Source: Bacteroidales bacterium UBA5433 (lineage in GTDB: Bacteria; Bacteroidota; Bacteroidia; Bacteroidales; UBA932). From it: DNA of 64,000 nucleotides. Where the stretch lies: NCBI GenBank assembly GCA_002427525.1, contig DIRP01000013.1:1-64000 (forward strand), in the 5' to 3' direction. This document shows, one piece after another, positions 8,725-17,476 of the stretch. The translations under genes and the position numbers were made by a program. A model generated the notes under the pieces. The model saw only the letters and a program-made list of their open reading frames with translations, did no database searches and was not told where the DNA came from. Numbering within the stretch: position 1 is the first letter of the stretch; each line of letters opens with the position of its first letter.

Positions 8725-9968
8725 AACATGGGTTGTATAATCCCAAACAGGACGTAGGATACAATAAGAGTTACCACAATATTAAACCCTTGTGCTGCAA
8801 TAAAGGCTTTTGCCGGTTGGCGGTTTTCTTTTGAAAAGATTTCTTTAAAGCGCGTTTCCAGACCAATGCATACAAAGGCAATGCTGAACAAGGTGTTGCT
8901 GAATCCCTTGGTAATTTTGCCTACTTCTTTGGCCGACTCAATACTAAAAAAGATACTGAAAACAAGTGATGCGAGTATAAAGCCTACCACAAACTTGGGG
9001 AAGCGGTCCCAAATGATTTTGAGTGTGGGCTTTTCCTGTCTTTCTTCTCCTTTGTATGTCCAGTAAAGGGCAATCAGGAATGCGGCAATCCCCAGCAACA
9101 CGTTTTGTGAAGATTTCACAATGATAGCTGTCTGCGCAGCTTGTTCGCCCAACATGGTTCCGGCTGCCGCTACGGCTCCCGTAGTATCTATGGTTCCTCC
9201 CAGCCAGGCTCCCGCCACGTCGGGTGACAAGCCCATGAGGTTGGACAGCCAGGGCAGCAGGTACATCATGGGGATGGCGACGACCAGGACAAGCGAAATA
9301 ACAGTGGAAAGTTTTTTGTTATCTCCCTCGATGACACCGCAGGTGGCTATGGCAGCGGAAACACCGCAAATGGATACCCCGCTGGCCAGCATAGTTGCCA
9401 TTTCGTCGTCTACTTTCATGCGACGTGCCAGCCAAAATGCAAAATTCCATACAACAAGTACAACTACCAGAGATTGTGCCAGACCGTAGGCTCCGGCTTT
9501 CATGACTTCACCAAACAAAATGGTAGATCCCAGGGTTATGATACCAATTTTAATGTAGAATTCACTTTGGATGGCCGGTTTTAACCAGTTGGGAACACCA
9601 AAAATGTTACTTATTACCAACCCCAGGATAACTGAAAAAAAGACAGACTCCAATCCTATTTCTTTAATGGCGGGAATAGATGCCAGTACGTTGGAACCGA
9701 GTGCCAGTGCGTAAATGAAAAGAAAGGAAAGAAAAATTCCTTTTAGGGGTTTCTTCAAAACAGCAGACGTAAGGTAGGTTACCAGCAACAAGAAAAGGAA
9801 CATGTATCCGGCATCTAACCATGCTTTTGTTGTCAGCAGGGTTTTGGGCATTTTGGGCATGACGGCCGGAACCACTATGGCAAGTAACAGGATAAGTGAA
9901 GCTGCCAGCACCACAATCCAATCTTCTGTAAGCAGTTTTACTTTCCAATTTTTTTGATTTGTTTTCAT
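8718..9968 (-). CDS. YeiH/UPF0324-family membrane protein (putative sulfate exporter family)
   Basis: Polytopic inner-membrane protein of 416 aa with about 10-11 hydrophobic segments, matching the YeiH/UPF0324 family by ITLGSTILFGEV, the SGVSICGVSAAIATCGVI segment and LGGTIDTTGAVAAAG. The family is often annotated as a putative sulfate exporter, but its substrate has little direct support, so I give no firm function. It begins 23 nt after the end of the OprO/P-like porin on the same strand, so outer- and inner-membrane passage of the same anion could be co-expressed; that link is inference. The 3' end overlaps rnz by 7 nt. Confidence 0.85.
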   Translation of the reverse strand: MKTNQKNWKVKLLTEDWIVVLAASLILLLAIVVPAVMPKMPKTLLTTKAWLDAGYMFLFLLLVTYLTSAVLKKPLKGIFLSFLFIYALALGSNVLASIPAIKEIGLESVFFSVILGLVISNIFGVPNWLKPAIQSEFYIKIGIITLGSTILFGEVMKAGAYGLAQSLVVVLVVWNFAFWLARRMKVDDEMATMLASGVSICGVSAAIATCGVIEGDNKKLSTVISLVLVVAIPMMYLLPWLSNLMGLSPDVAGAWLGGTIDTTGAVAAAGTMLGEQAAQTAIIVKSSQNVLLGIAAFLIALYWTYKGEERQEKPTLKIIWDRFPKFVVGFILASLVFSIFFSIESAKEVGKITKGFSNTLFSIAFVCIGLETRFKEIFSKENRQPAKAFIAAQGFNIVVTLIVSYVLFGIIQPMFQ

Positions 9969-9991
9969 TTCAATGGTTTTTTGTATTGGTT

Positions 9992-10975
9992 TTAAAAGCG
10001 GGCTGTCAGCATAAGACCCAGCAACCCGCTGTTTGTATCTTTGTTTTCAAAGGTTCTGTATGTATAGTTGATCTGAAAACGGAAATTGTGATGCGGCCAC
10101 CAATCCAGTCCAACAACGTAGTTGGTTTGCGTAAGGCCGCTATCTTCTTTGTCCAGTCTCATACGATCGTATTTTACGAGCGGCTGAATAATTCCTGCTA
10201 TGGTATAGCCGGCAACTACATAAAACCCGTCACTGCAGGTTTTGTCGGTTGTCCCAGAAATGTATTCACCTCGCAGCAGGTACGTTCCGTTGTCAAAACG
10301 CAGCCCAAAACCAAGCCGGGTTTTGGGCTTAAGATCGTTGTCCGTTCCAAGCTTTCCGTTGTAATAAGACGCAGAGAGGGTGAGTGCACGGATGGGGTGG
10401 ATCTCCAGCCTTCCGGAAAAATCTTTGTGTTTGTTGTTGTCTTTCAGATTTATTCCGTTTCCATTATAAAAGCCGGCTATGTAGTCTATGATGTTGTACC
10501 CGTCTTGTTGAAAGAAACCTCCGTACACGGCTATTCCCATATCACGTCCTGCCGCTTTATTTCCGGAAAGGTCGTTAAAGCCCGACAGGTAACTGATAAC
10601 CTGAGAATTATCAAGAGTCTCTAAAGCCAAAGGGCTGTACGGGTTTTCCAGAGAAAAAGCCAGTTTAAATTGTCCGGCTTGAACGTTGAACATAGGATGA
10701 AATTTCAGTCTGACAAAGGCGTCCATGATTTTTGGAGAGGAAGATACGTCCAGCTGCAGGCGGTAATCCATCCATTTTACGGGATCTCCTTTCAAATCCA
10801 ATCGGGCGCGACGTATATCAAAGCTGTTGTTACCGTCTTCGTATTGGTAACGCAGGTTTATAAAGCCCGATAATTTAGGCATCAGGGAAGGTGTTTGTGC
10901 TATACTTTGTTGGTTTCCAAGAAAGAGTAGCACCGGGAGGACAATAATAAAGAGCGTCTTTTTCATGGTAGTCAT
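9992..10975 (-). CDS. Outer-membrane porin, phosphate-selective OprO/OprP-like
   Basis: 327 aa beta-barrel porin. A signal peptide (MKKTLFIIVLPVLLFLGNQQSIAQ) is followed by alternating amphipathic strands with family features such as FDIRRARLDLKG, the VRLKFHPMFNVQAGQFKLAFSLE segment and AGRDMGIAVYGGF, ending with the terminal strand GLLGLMLTARF whose last residue is Phe, as expected for BAM recognition. Two in-frame ATGs exist (10975 and 10966); the second directly precedes the Lys pair of the signal peptide. A candidate promoter lies about 36 nt upstream. It is followed by the YeiH-like transporter after 23 nt. Substrate specificity for phosphate or another anion is not shown by the sequence alone. 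Confidence 0.85.
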   Translation of the reverse strand: MTTMKKTLFIIVLPVLLFLGNQQSIAQTPSLMPKLSGFINLRYQYEDGNNSFDIRRARLDLKGDPVKWMDYRLQLDVSSSPKIMDAFVRLKFHPMFNVQAGQFKLAFSLENPYSPLALETLDNSQVISYLSGFNDLSGNKAAGRDMGIAVYGGFFQQDGYNIIDYIAGFYNGNGINLKDNNKHKDFSGRLEIHPIRALTLSASYYNGKLGTDNDLKPKTRLGFGLRFDNGTYLLRGEYISGTTDKTCSDGFYVVAGYTIAGIIQPLVKYDRMRLDKEDSGLTQTNYVVGLDWWPHHNFRFQINYTYRTFENKDTNSGLLGLMLTARF

Positions 10976-11010
10976 GGGGTGAGAAATAGTAAAACCTTAT
11001 ATTGTAAATG

Positions 11011-11043
11011 CAAATATAGTAAAAGCGTTTACTAAAAAGCAAG
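11011..11043 (-). promoter_or_regulatory. Candidate promoter of the porin/YeiH-like operon
   Basis: On the minus strand, TATATTTG (11018-11011) fits the -7 consensus TAnnTTTG. CTTG (11043-11040), one base off TTTG, lies 21 nt upstream. The leader to the porin ATG would be roughly 30 nt. Confidence 0.5.
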
Positions 11044-11087
11044 TTTTTATCCATACCTTGGGCATTATATTTGTTATTTTTGTCATT

Positions 11088-12683
11088 ATGATAAAACAGG
11101 TAGTGTACAAGATGCTGAAACATGCAGGATGTATGGCGGCTTTCGCCCTTTTAATCCCGGCCGGAGCCTACGGCCAGATTGCTGTAGTGCATGAGCAGGT
11201 AAATAAGGTGGGACAAGTCGTATTTGCTGTCAGTCAGTATTACGTGGATTCCATTAATACAGAAGAGATGACGGACAAGATGCTCAAAACTATTGTGGGG
11301 AGGTTAGATCCCCATTCATCGTATATACCTGCCGAAGAGGTACAAGCGATGAACGAGCCTTTGGAAGGCAACTTTGAAGGAGTGGGCATTGAATTTACCA
11401 TACTTCGGGACAGTCTGGTGGTGGTAACACCGGTAGCGGGAGGTCCTTCAGACCTGGTGGGTATCCGGGCAGATGACAGGATAGTGGCTGTTGACGGAGT
11501 GGATATTTCTTCGCCGGAACTTACCAACCAGAAAGTGTTTGACTTGTTGCGCGGTCCCAAAGGTACCCGCGTACAGCTGGCTGTTGTGCGCGGGGGAGAA
11601 AAGGATCCGTTGTTTTTTCAGGTAGTCCGGGATAAAATACCCATTCACAGTGTCGATGCTGCCTATTGGGCAGCACCGGGTATTATGTATGTAAAACTTA
11701 ACAAATTCGCATTGACAACCCAGGATGAGTTCATTGGAGCTTTCAGGAATTTGAACGAAATGCCCCGAGGACTTATCCTGGACTTGCAGGGGAACGGAGG
11801 GGGGTATATGGGAGCTGCTTTTTTTCTGGCAGAACAGTTTTTGGAAAGAGGCCGCCTGGTTTTATATACCGAGGGGGAAAATTCCAAGCGGCAGGATATG
11901 AAAGCCTCGGGCATGGGTTTTTTCATAAACACTCCGGTTGTGGTTCTTATGGATGAAAGGTCCGCCTCGGCAAGTGAAATTGTGGCCGGTGCCCTGCAGG
12001 ACTGGGACAGGGGGACTGTAGTGGGACGCAGGTCTTTTGGAAAGGGGTTGGTACAGCAGCTTTTCCCGCTGAACGACGGGTCTGAGTTGCGGCTGACGGT
12101 GGCACGGTACCATACTCCCAGTGGGCGGGTAATACAAGCTCCGTACCGGATGGGAGAAAAAGATGCGTATTACAGGGATTTCCTGGAAAGGTACCAGAAA
12201 GGGGAGTCGTTTAACCGGGACAGTGTGCATATTCCGGATTCGTTGATATACAGAACATTGCTGAAAAACAGGGTGGTGTACGGAGGGGGTGGGATTATGC
12301 CCGATGTGTTTGTACCTGCCGATACAACCTACTATTCTCCTTTTTACCTGCAGTTGGCCAGAAAAGGTGTTGTGAATACGTACATGAACGATTACCTGGA
12401 CAAGGAACGGAAAAACCTGTCGGGCCTATATAAGACGTTTGAAGATTTTGACAGGGATGTACCGGCTGCGTTGGTTCCGTTTGAAGGGCTCCTGGATTGT
12501 GCGGCAGAACAGGGGATTGTACCACAGGACGAAGACCTGGCTGTATCTGAATACCATATTCGCATGCAGATGAAGGCGCTGATGGCATCCCGCTTGTTTG
12601 GTCAAAGTTATTTTTACCGTGTGATTAACCGGTTGTTGCCGGAATACAACAAAGCACTGGAAGTTATGAACGGCCTTCAATAA
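11088..12683 (+). CDS. S41 family carboxy-terminal processing peptidase (CtpA/Prc-like)
   Basis: Exported serine protease that clips proteins near their C-terminus. From the ATG at 11088 it is 531 aa: a signal peptide (ends near AYGQ), an N-terminal helical region, a PDZ domain (about residues 88-170) and the S41 catalytic domain. The nucleophile Ser is near residue 294 in RSASASE and the general-base Lys near 319 in SFGKGLVQ. About 170 residues after the catalytic core have no evident domain. The frame is open to a TTG at 11058. I prefer 11088, which follows a TATTTTTG box by 5 nt; a second ATG at 11112 also gives a good signal peptide. It converges on mnmA with a 20 nt overlap. Confidence 0.92.
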   Translation: MIKQVVYKMLKHAGCMAAFALLIPAGAYGQIAVVHEQVNKVGQVVFAVSQYYVDSINTEEMTDKMLKTIVGRLDPHSSYIPAEEVQAMNEPLEGNFEGVGIEFTILRDSLVVVTPVAGGPSDLVGIRADDRIVAVDGVDISSPELTNQKVFDLLRGPKGTRVQLAVVRGGEKDPLFFQVVRDKIPIHSVDAAYWAAPGIMYVKLNKFALTTQDEFIGAFRNLNEMPRGLILDLQGNGGGYMGAAFFLAEQFLERGRLVLYTEGENSKRQDMKASGMGFFINTPVVVLMDERSASASEIVAGALQDWDRGTVVGRRSFGKGLVQQLFPLNDGSELRLTVARYHTPSGRVIQAPYRMGEKDAYYRDFLERYQKGESFNRDSVHIPDSLIYRTLLKNRVVYGGGGIMPDVFVPADTTYYSPFYLQLARKGVVNTYMNDYLDKERKNLSGLYKTFEDFDRDVPAALVPFEGLLDCAAEQGIVPQDEDLAVSEYHIRMQMKALMASRLFGQSYFYRVINRLLPEYNKALEVMNGLQ

Positions 12684-13758
12684 CACCGGATCCCAGCAAT
12701 TCCCCGTCTTTGTACCATGCGGCAAACTGGCCCGGTGTGATGCCGCGCTGGGGTTCGCGAAAGTTTATTTGCATGCCGTTGTCGCAGGTAAGTGTGGCTT
12801 CCTGCAATGGTTGGCGGTAGCGGATACGAACCTGGTAAGATCTTTTCTCTTTCTCGTGCATTTGTAAATCGGGGCGGATCCAATGCACGTCACTGGCAGC
12901 AACGGACAGCGATTTGTGGTACAATCCGGGATGGTCCTGTCCTTCTCCTACGTAAACGGTATTGGATGGTATGTGGGTACTGAGAACGAACAAGGGTTCT
13001 TTGTGACCGCCTATGTTCATGCCTTTTCTTTGCCCAATAGTGAAAAAATGTGCTCCGTTATGTTGTCCGATGACCTGGGAAGAACCGTCACGGAATAGTT
13101 CTACTACATTTCCGGGGCGCGGTGCCAGCCGCTGTTGTAGAAATACGGGCAAGTCTATTTTGCCGATAAAACAAATCCCCTGTGAGTCTTTGCGGTCAGA
13201 GGTGGGCAGGTCGCTCTTACGTGCCAGTTCCCTGACTTTACTTTTTGTAAGGTGTCCTATGGGAAACAAGGTTTTTGACAATTGTTCCTGCGTGAGCTGG
13301 CACAGAAAATACGACTGGTCTTTCGCGGGGTCGGCTCCTGCCAGCAACCTGTACAAGCCGGTGTCTGTTTGTGCTATTCTGCAGTAATGGCCCGTGGCTA
13401 CCTTATCGGCTCCCAGGGCGAGGGCCTCTTTCAGAAAGGCATCGAATTTGATTTCCCGGTTGCACAAGATGTCCGGGTTAGGCGTTCTTCCTTGCTCGTA
13501 TTCCTTAAACATGTACTCCACTACGCGTTCCCGGTACAGAAGGCTCAGGTCTGTGTAATAGAAAGGAATGTCCAATTTGCGGGCTACCATTTTGGCCAGG
13601 TCCAGGTCTTCCTCCCAGGCACAATCACCATGCAATGTGCCGGTAGTATCGTGCCAATTGCGCATGAACATGGCAATAAGGTCGTGTCCCTGTTCTTTTA
13701 AGAGCAGGGCAGCTACCGAGGAATCTACGCCTCCTGATAATCCTATGGCAGTTTTCAT
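12664..13758 (-). CDS. mnmA: tRNA-specific 2-thiouridylase MnmA
   Basis: Thiolates U34 of tRNA-Lys, -Glu and -Gln in the cytoplasm. The 364 aa protein starts with the PP-loop SGGVDSS, continues with the MFMRNW segment, the first catalytic Cys in NPDILCNREIKF, the GHYCRI segment and the second catalytic Cys in GICFIGK. The open frame runs 37 codons further upstream to 13869, but that part is the SRP RNA read as protein; the ATG at 13758 is the correct start. It directly follows seven T residues after the SRP RNA, with no ribosome-binding site. The 3' end overlaps the convergent S41 gene by 20 nt. Confidence 0.95.
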   Translation of the reverse strand: MKTAIGLSGGVDSSVAALLLKEQGHDLIAMFMRNWHDTTGTLHGDCAWEEDLDLAKMVARKLDIPFYYTDLSLLYRERVVEYMFKEYEQGRTPNPDILCNREIKFDAFLKEALALGADKVATGHYCRIAQTDTGLYRLLAGADPAKDQSYFLCQLTQEQLSKTLFPIGHLTKSKVRELARKSDLPTSDRKDSQGICFIGKIDLPVFLQQRLAPRPGNVVELFRDGSSQVIGQHNGAHFFTIGQRKGMNIGGHKEPLFVLSTHIPSNTVYVGEGQDHPGLYHKSLSVAASDVHWIRPDLQMHEKEKRSYQVRIRYRQPLQEATLTCDNGMQINFREPQRGITPGQFAAWYKDGELLGSGVIEGRS

Positions 13759-13765
13759 AAAAAAA

Positions 13766-13863
13766 GGGTAAGCTTGATGTATCGCACCGCTACAACCACC
13801 TACCCTTGCTGTCTTCCAACCCTGGGGGAGTTCAGTGGGAGCTGGTCGTACACGACTTACCCC
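13766..13863 (-). ncRNA. ffs: Signal recognition particle RNA, small bacterial type (4.5S)
   Basis: On the minus strand this 98 nt stretch folds as one long hairpin closed by a perfect 7-bp end stem (GGGTAAG at 13862-13856 with CTTACCC at 13772-13766). It carries the SRP signature around the apical loop: CCCAGGG, then TTGGAAGACAGCAAGGGTA, matching the conserved Ffh-binding GGAAG..AGCA core. Inner arms (GTGTA with TACAT, CCCACT with AGGTGG, CTCCC with GGGTAG) pair in order. A -33/-7 promoter lies immediately upstream, and a run of seven T follows the end stem, directly before the mnmA ATG. This is the 4.5S type without an Alu domain. Confidence 0.88.
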
Positions 13864-13866
13864 ATG

Positions 13867-13896
13867 CAAAGGTACAAAAAATCAGAAAGAATCAAA
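13867..13896 (-). promoter_or_regulatory. Promoter of the SRP RNA gene
   Basis: Minus strand: TTTG at 13896-13893, an 18-nt spacer, TACCTTTG at 13874-13867, then the RNA's GGGG only 3-4 nt further on, consistent with a start near 13862. The -33 element lies inside the last codons of cdd. Confidence 0.8.
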
Positions 13897-14319
13897 GCCA
13901 AATGGAAGCAGGTCCTTCACACTTTTGAATTCCAATACAACCTCTTTGTTAATCAGAAGCACACGTATGGGGGATCCGGCCCGTTTTTCACTTTCCAGCA
14001 AAACCTGCCTGCATATGCCGCAAGGCGAGGCGGTAATGGCTATGGTTCGGATCTTTAACAGGGGGTAATTGGCATGTATATAGGCAATGACCGAGCGTTC
14101 TGCACAGATACCGGCAGGAAAAGCTGCGTTTTCCTGGTTGTTTCCCGTAAAGATTTGTCCGTCATCCAGCAGGACGGCAGCACCTACTCCGAATTTGGAA
14201 AAAGGAGCATAAGCATCTTGAGCGGCTTCCAGAGCACGTGCTACGAGTGTTGCATCTGCAGGGGTCAGGAGCTTTTGGGGTATTTCTGAATAATGAATAG
14301 TAAGGCTGTGCCTGTTCAT
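13882..14319 (-). CDS. cdd: Cytidine deaminase
   Basis: Zinc enzyme converting cytidine and deoxycytidine to the uridine forms in pyrimidine salvage. The 145 aa protein matches the small homotetrameric class. YAPFSKFGVGAAVL and GNNQENAAFPAGICAER hold the first zinc Cys and the catalytic Glu, and SPCGICRQ supplies the other two Cys. An exact -7 box (TATATTTG, minus strand, 14349-14342) lies 22 nt before the ATG. The gene is divergent from the glucosaminidase gene and ends over the SRP RNA promoter. Confidence 0.93.
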   Translation of the reverse strand: MNRHSLTIHYSEIPQKLLTPADATLVARALEAAQDAYAPFSKFGVGAAVLLDDGQIFTGNNQENAAFPAGICAERSVIAYIHANYPLLKIRTIAITASPCGICRQVLLESEKRAGSPIRVLLINKEVVLEFKSVKDLLPFGFDSF

Positions 14320-14384
14320 AAGGGGTAGGGTTTAAGGAAAGCAAATATAATAATTTATACTACAATTTGTACTACATTTGCATC

Positions 14385-15320
14385 ATGTTGAAAACGTGTC
14401 TCTATAAGGCATTTTGTTTTATTCTTTGTGCCTCTCAGGTATTTCCTGTTCCTCAGGCAAGAAAACAGTACATTGATACATATAAGGATATAGCTGTGAG
14501 ACAGATGCATACATACGGCATTCCGGCCAGCATCATTCTGGCACAGGCTTGCCTGGAATCAGGTGACGGGAACAGCCGCCTGGCACGTCAGGCAAACAAC
14601 CACTTTGGCATCAAGTGCCACGATTGGGAAGGAGATAGTATATTCCACGACGACGATGAACCGGGGGAGTGTTTTCGCAAGTACAGCACTGCGGAAGATT
14701 CTTTTCTTGATCACTCGGTGTTTCTTAGGACGCGCCCCAGGTATGCCTTTCTTTTTGAATTGGAAAAAGACGATTACAAAGGGTGGGCACACGGGCTGAA
14801 ACAAGCCGGTTATGCCACCAACCCCCATTATGCGACCCTGCTCATTGATGTGATAGAGAAAAATGACCTGCACCGGTTTGATGTGTTGTTGCCGCAGGAT
14901 GTAACGGCAGAAGAACTGCCGGAAATTCCGGTTTCCTTTTATACAGAAAGTACGGATGCTGAAGGGGTGTATTTCGTTGATGTGGAAAGAAAGGTACTGC
15001 AGACAAACGGGGTGCGGTATGTGTTGTCTGCCCCGGGTGATACGTACCGTTCGCTGGCGGCAGAATTTGGTTTGTTCCGTGGTGAACTGACACGTTTTAA
15101 TGATGTGCCGCGTAAGGCAGAATTGGTTGTGGGTGAGAAAGTTTACCTGGAACGTAAGGCAAAAAAAGTGGCCAAAACCGCTCCTGACAATACGGTGATT
15201 TCAGGTGAATCTTTGCCGGATATAGCACAGCGTTACGGCATTCGTTTACAGGTTTTGCGTAGCCTGAATCCGGGTCTGGAAGATTATCCCGCACCGGCTA
15301 CGTTGGTTCGTTTAAGGTAA
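14385..15320 (+). CDS. Glucosaminidase-domain (FlgJ/AcmA-like) wall hydrolase with two LysM repeats
   Basis: Exported enzyme expected to cut the glycan backbone of peptidoglycan. After a signal peptide (MLKTCLYKAFCFILCASQVFPVPQ, split here by its cleavage region), the glucosaminidase domain spans about residues 22-160: YGIPASIILAQACLESG with the catalytic Glu, NHFGIKCHDW, and the later HSVFL and YATNPHYA segments. Two C-terminal LysM motifs follow (about 205-255, YVLSAPGDTYRSLAAEFG; and 265-311, VISGESLPDIAQRYGI). The frame opens at a TTG (14367), but the ATG at 14385 begins the signal peptide and follows the TACATTTG box by 4 nt. mltG follows after 11 nt. Confidence 0.9.
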   Translation: MLKTCLYKAFCFILCASQVFPVPQARKQYIDTYKDIAVRQMHTYGIPASIILAQACLESGDGNSRLARQANNHFGIKCHDWEGDSIFHDDDEPGECFRKYSTAEDSFLDHSVFLRTRPRYAFLFELEKDDYKGWAHGLKQAGYATNPHYATLLIDVIEKNDLHRFDVLLPQDVTAEELPEIPVSFYTESTDAEGVYFVDVERKVLQTNGVRYVLSAPGDTYRSLAAEFGLFRGELTRFNDVPRKAELVVGEKVYLERKAKKVAKTAPDNTVISGESLPDIAQRYGIRLQVLRSLNPGLEDYPAPATLVRLR

Positions 15321-15331
15321 GATATAGCTGT

Positions 15332-16387
15332 ATGAGAAAGAAATCCATTGCAATCCTTGTTGTTTTTATCCTTCTTTTTGGTGCCGGTTTATTTACTGCA
15401 GGATGGTTTTATCTTGCATTCCGGCATCCCAATGTATTGACAAAAGATGGAAAACCCACCGCATTGTTTATTCCAACCGGAGCAGGATTTGACCAGGTGA
15501 CAGACAGCCTTACACAGCATGGGTACCTGAAACACAGGAACATGTTCTTATGGGTAGCAAAACGCGAACACCTGCCTGAAAACGTACACCCCGGCCGGTA
15601 TGTAATCCGGCAGGGTATGACCAACAGAGAACTGGCCAGAAAATTGGCCATGGGGTGGCAGGATCCTTTAAATCTGACGTTGTCGGGGACAATACGGACT
15701 TATGAAAGGCTGGCGCAAGTGTTGGCGCGCAATCTGGAGATTGACCGGGAAGCGGTGCTGGAAGGACTTAGAAATGATTCCCTGATTGCCAGGTACGGTT
15801 TTGATTCGGTGGGACTCCGGGCTATGTTTATTCCCAATACCTATCAGGTGTACTGGACCATTTCCGTAGAGCAGCTGTTTGACAGAATGTACCGTGAATA
15901 CAAGGCCTTCTGGAATGAGGATAGAATGGAAATGGCAGCCGGTATAGGGCTTGATCCGATGCAGGTAAGTACCTTGGCTTCCATTGTATATGAAGAAACA
16001 AAGAAAGTAGATGAAATGCAGGATATTGCGGGAGTGTATATGAACCGCCTGCGTATTGGTATGCCCCTGCAGGCTGATCCTACGTTGGTATTTGCAGCAC
16101 AGGATTATACCATCCGCCGGGTACTGCAAAAGCATACACGAATTGAATCTCCGTACAATACCTACAAATACAGAGGGCTTCCTCCGGGACCTATTTCTGT
16201 TCCTTCTATAGAGGCTATAGATGCTGTGTTACAATACAACCGGCACAATTATTATTATTTTTGCGCCCGGGAAGATTTTAGCGGATACCACAATTTTGCA
16301 GCTACGCATGGACAGCATGTACAGTATGCAAGGAAGTTTCAGAAAGCGTTGACAGAACGTCTTAAAAACGAAAAAAAGGAACCATGA
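15332..16387 (+). CDS. mltG: Endolytic murein transglycosylase MltG
   Basis: Inner-membrane lytic transglycosylase that cuts nascent glycan strands and so sets their length. The 351 aa protein has one N-terminal membrane helix (about residues 5-28), a LysM-like subdomain (about 45-110) and the YceG catalytic domain with the active Glu in LASIVYEETKKV. GVYMNRLRIGMPLQADPT and the YNTYKYRGLPPGPI segment are also family signatures. The stop overlaps the next gene's ATG in an ATGA (16384-16387), so translation is probably coupled. Confidence 0.95.
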   Translation: MRKKSIAILVVFILLFGAGLFTAGWFYLAFRHPNVLTKDGKPTALFIPTGAGFDQVTDSLTQHGYLKHRNMFLWVAKREHLPENVHPGRYVIRQGMTNRELARKLAMGWQDPLNLTLSGTIRTYERLAQVLARNLEIDREAVLEGLRNDSLIARYGFDSVGLRAMFIPNTYQVYWTISVEQLFDRMYREYKAFWNEDRMEMAAGIGLDPMQVSTLASIVYEETKKVDEMQDIAGVYMNRLRIGMPLQADPTLVFAAQDYTIRRVLQKHTRIESPYNTYKYRGLPPGPISVPSIEAIDAVLQYNRHNYYYFCAREDFSGYHNFAATHGQHVQYARKFQKALTERLKNEKKEP

Positions 16388-17097
16388 AGACACCCGTTCT
16401 GTATTTGATTCCTGCCCCTTTGTCTGCTATTTCGGTTTCTGCCGTGCTGCCGCAAGACCATATTGATGTGGTCAAAACCCTCACTTGTTTTGTTGTGGAA
16501 GATGTGCGGACAGCCCGCAGGTATTTGTCTGCCCTGGGTCTGAATCCTGCTGTTTTGAAGCTGGAGGTACTGGATGAACATACATCGCCCGGGGACTGGT
16601 ACGGATTGCTGGAACCGCTCAGGCAGGGCCAATCCATGGGAATGGTTTCAGAGGCAGGGCTTCCTGCCGTAGCCGATCCCGGCGCAGAATTGGTGGCGCT
16701 GGCTCATAAAGAGGGGTATGCGGTAGTACCTCTTGTGGGTCCTTCTTCTTTGTTGATGGCGTTGATGGCTTCCGGGCTCAATGGGCAGCAATTTGCATTC
16801 CGGGGATACCTTCCGGTTAAGGCGGCTTTGCGGGACAAAAAGATACGTGAATTGGAAAAATTGTCTGCAAAGGAACAGCAAACGCAGATTTTTATAGAAA
16901 CTCCTTACAGGAACGAGTCGCTTTTTCAAGCTCTTTTGTTGTGTTGTGGCGATGACACCCGGCTTACGCTTGCCATCAACCTGACAGCTCCGGACGCTTT
17001 TATCTGCACCAGGACAATAGCAGCATGGAAAGGCAACAGTCCGGATTTTGCGGGAATGTACCATAAGAAACCGTGTGTTTTTTTAATTTTGGCTTAG
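16384..17097 (+). CDS. SAM-dependent methyltransferase, tetrapyrrole-methylase superfamily (RsmI-like)
   Basis: 237 aa cytoplasmic protein with the fold that in RsmI 2'-O-methylates C1402 of 16S rRNA. Visible family features are LYLIPAPL at the N-terminus, VVEDVRTARRYL, the glycine-rich SEAGLPAVADPGAELV segment, PLVGPSSLLMALMASG and QTQIFIETPYRN. Bacteroidetes carry a paralogous group of this length beside a true RsmI, so I do not give the rsmI symbol; the target is uncertain. It overlaps mltG by 4 nt and folB follows after 5 nt. Confidence 0.82.
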   Translation: MKTPVLYLIPAPLSAISVSAVLPQDHIDVVKTLTCFVVEDVRTARRYLSALGLNPAVLKLEVLDEHTSPGDWYGLLEPLRQGQSMGMVSEAGLPAVADPGAELVALAHKEGYAVVPLVGPSSLLMALMASGLNGQQFAFRGYLPVKAALRDKKIRELEKLSAKEQQTQIFIETPYRNESLFQALLLCCGDDTRLTLAINLTAPDAFICTRTIAAWKGNSPDFAGMYHKKPCVFLILA

Positions 17098-17102
17098 ATA
17101 GT

Positions 17103-17468
17103 ATGGCTACCATTCATTTACAGGATTTAAAATTTTTTGCACACCACGGATGCTTTGACGAAGAGCGCCTGATTGGGACGCATTTTAGGGTAGATGTTGA
17201 AATAGAAACAGCAAGCTGTCCGGCGTTGTATTCAGACAGGCTGGAAGATGCCATTGATTATGCAGAAGTGTACCAACGCATTGCGGATGAAATGGAAAAA
17301 CCCAGCCGGTTGCTGGAACACGTAGCCGGACGTATTCTCCGTTGCCTGGTAACGGCTTATGAACCTGTCGGGTGCCGGGTAACGGTGTCCAAATTGTCAC
17401 CTGCCATTGGCGGAGAGGCCGGCAGTGCTTCTGTTGTATTGTCTGAGAAAGATTTACAGCAAGGGTGA
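17103..17468 (+). CDS. folB: Dihydroneopterin aldolase FolB
   Basis: Splits 7,8-dihydroneopterin to 6-hydroxymethyl-dihydropterin in folate synthesis. The 121 aa protein has the tunnel-fold signature FFAHHGCFDEERLIGTHFRVD, YAEVYQRIADEM with the substrate-binding Tyr/Glu region, RLLEHVAGRIL and the conserved VTVSKLSPAIGG (the catalytic Lys follows VTVS). I chose the ATG at 17103 (MATIHLQ) over a TGT-rich 10-residue upstream extension that begins at 17073 inside the previous gene. Its stop at 17468 lies 8 nt before the start of the methylthiotransferase gene. Confidence 0.93.
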   Translation: MATIHLQDLKFFAHHGCFDEERLIGTHFRVDVEIETASCPALYSDRLEDAIDYAEVYQRIADEMEKPSRLLEHVAGRILRCLVTAYEPVGCRVTVSKLSPAIGGEAGSASVVLSEKDLQQG

Positions 17469-17476
17469 GAGATAAC

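Noticed and set aside
13759..13869. N-terminal extension of MnmA
   Set aside because: This stretch is the SRP RNA; the PP-loop start fits ATG at 13758.
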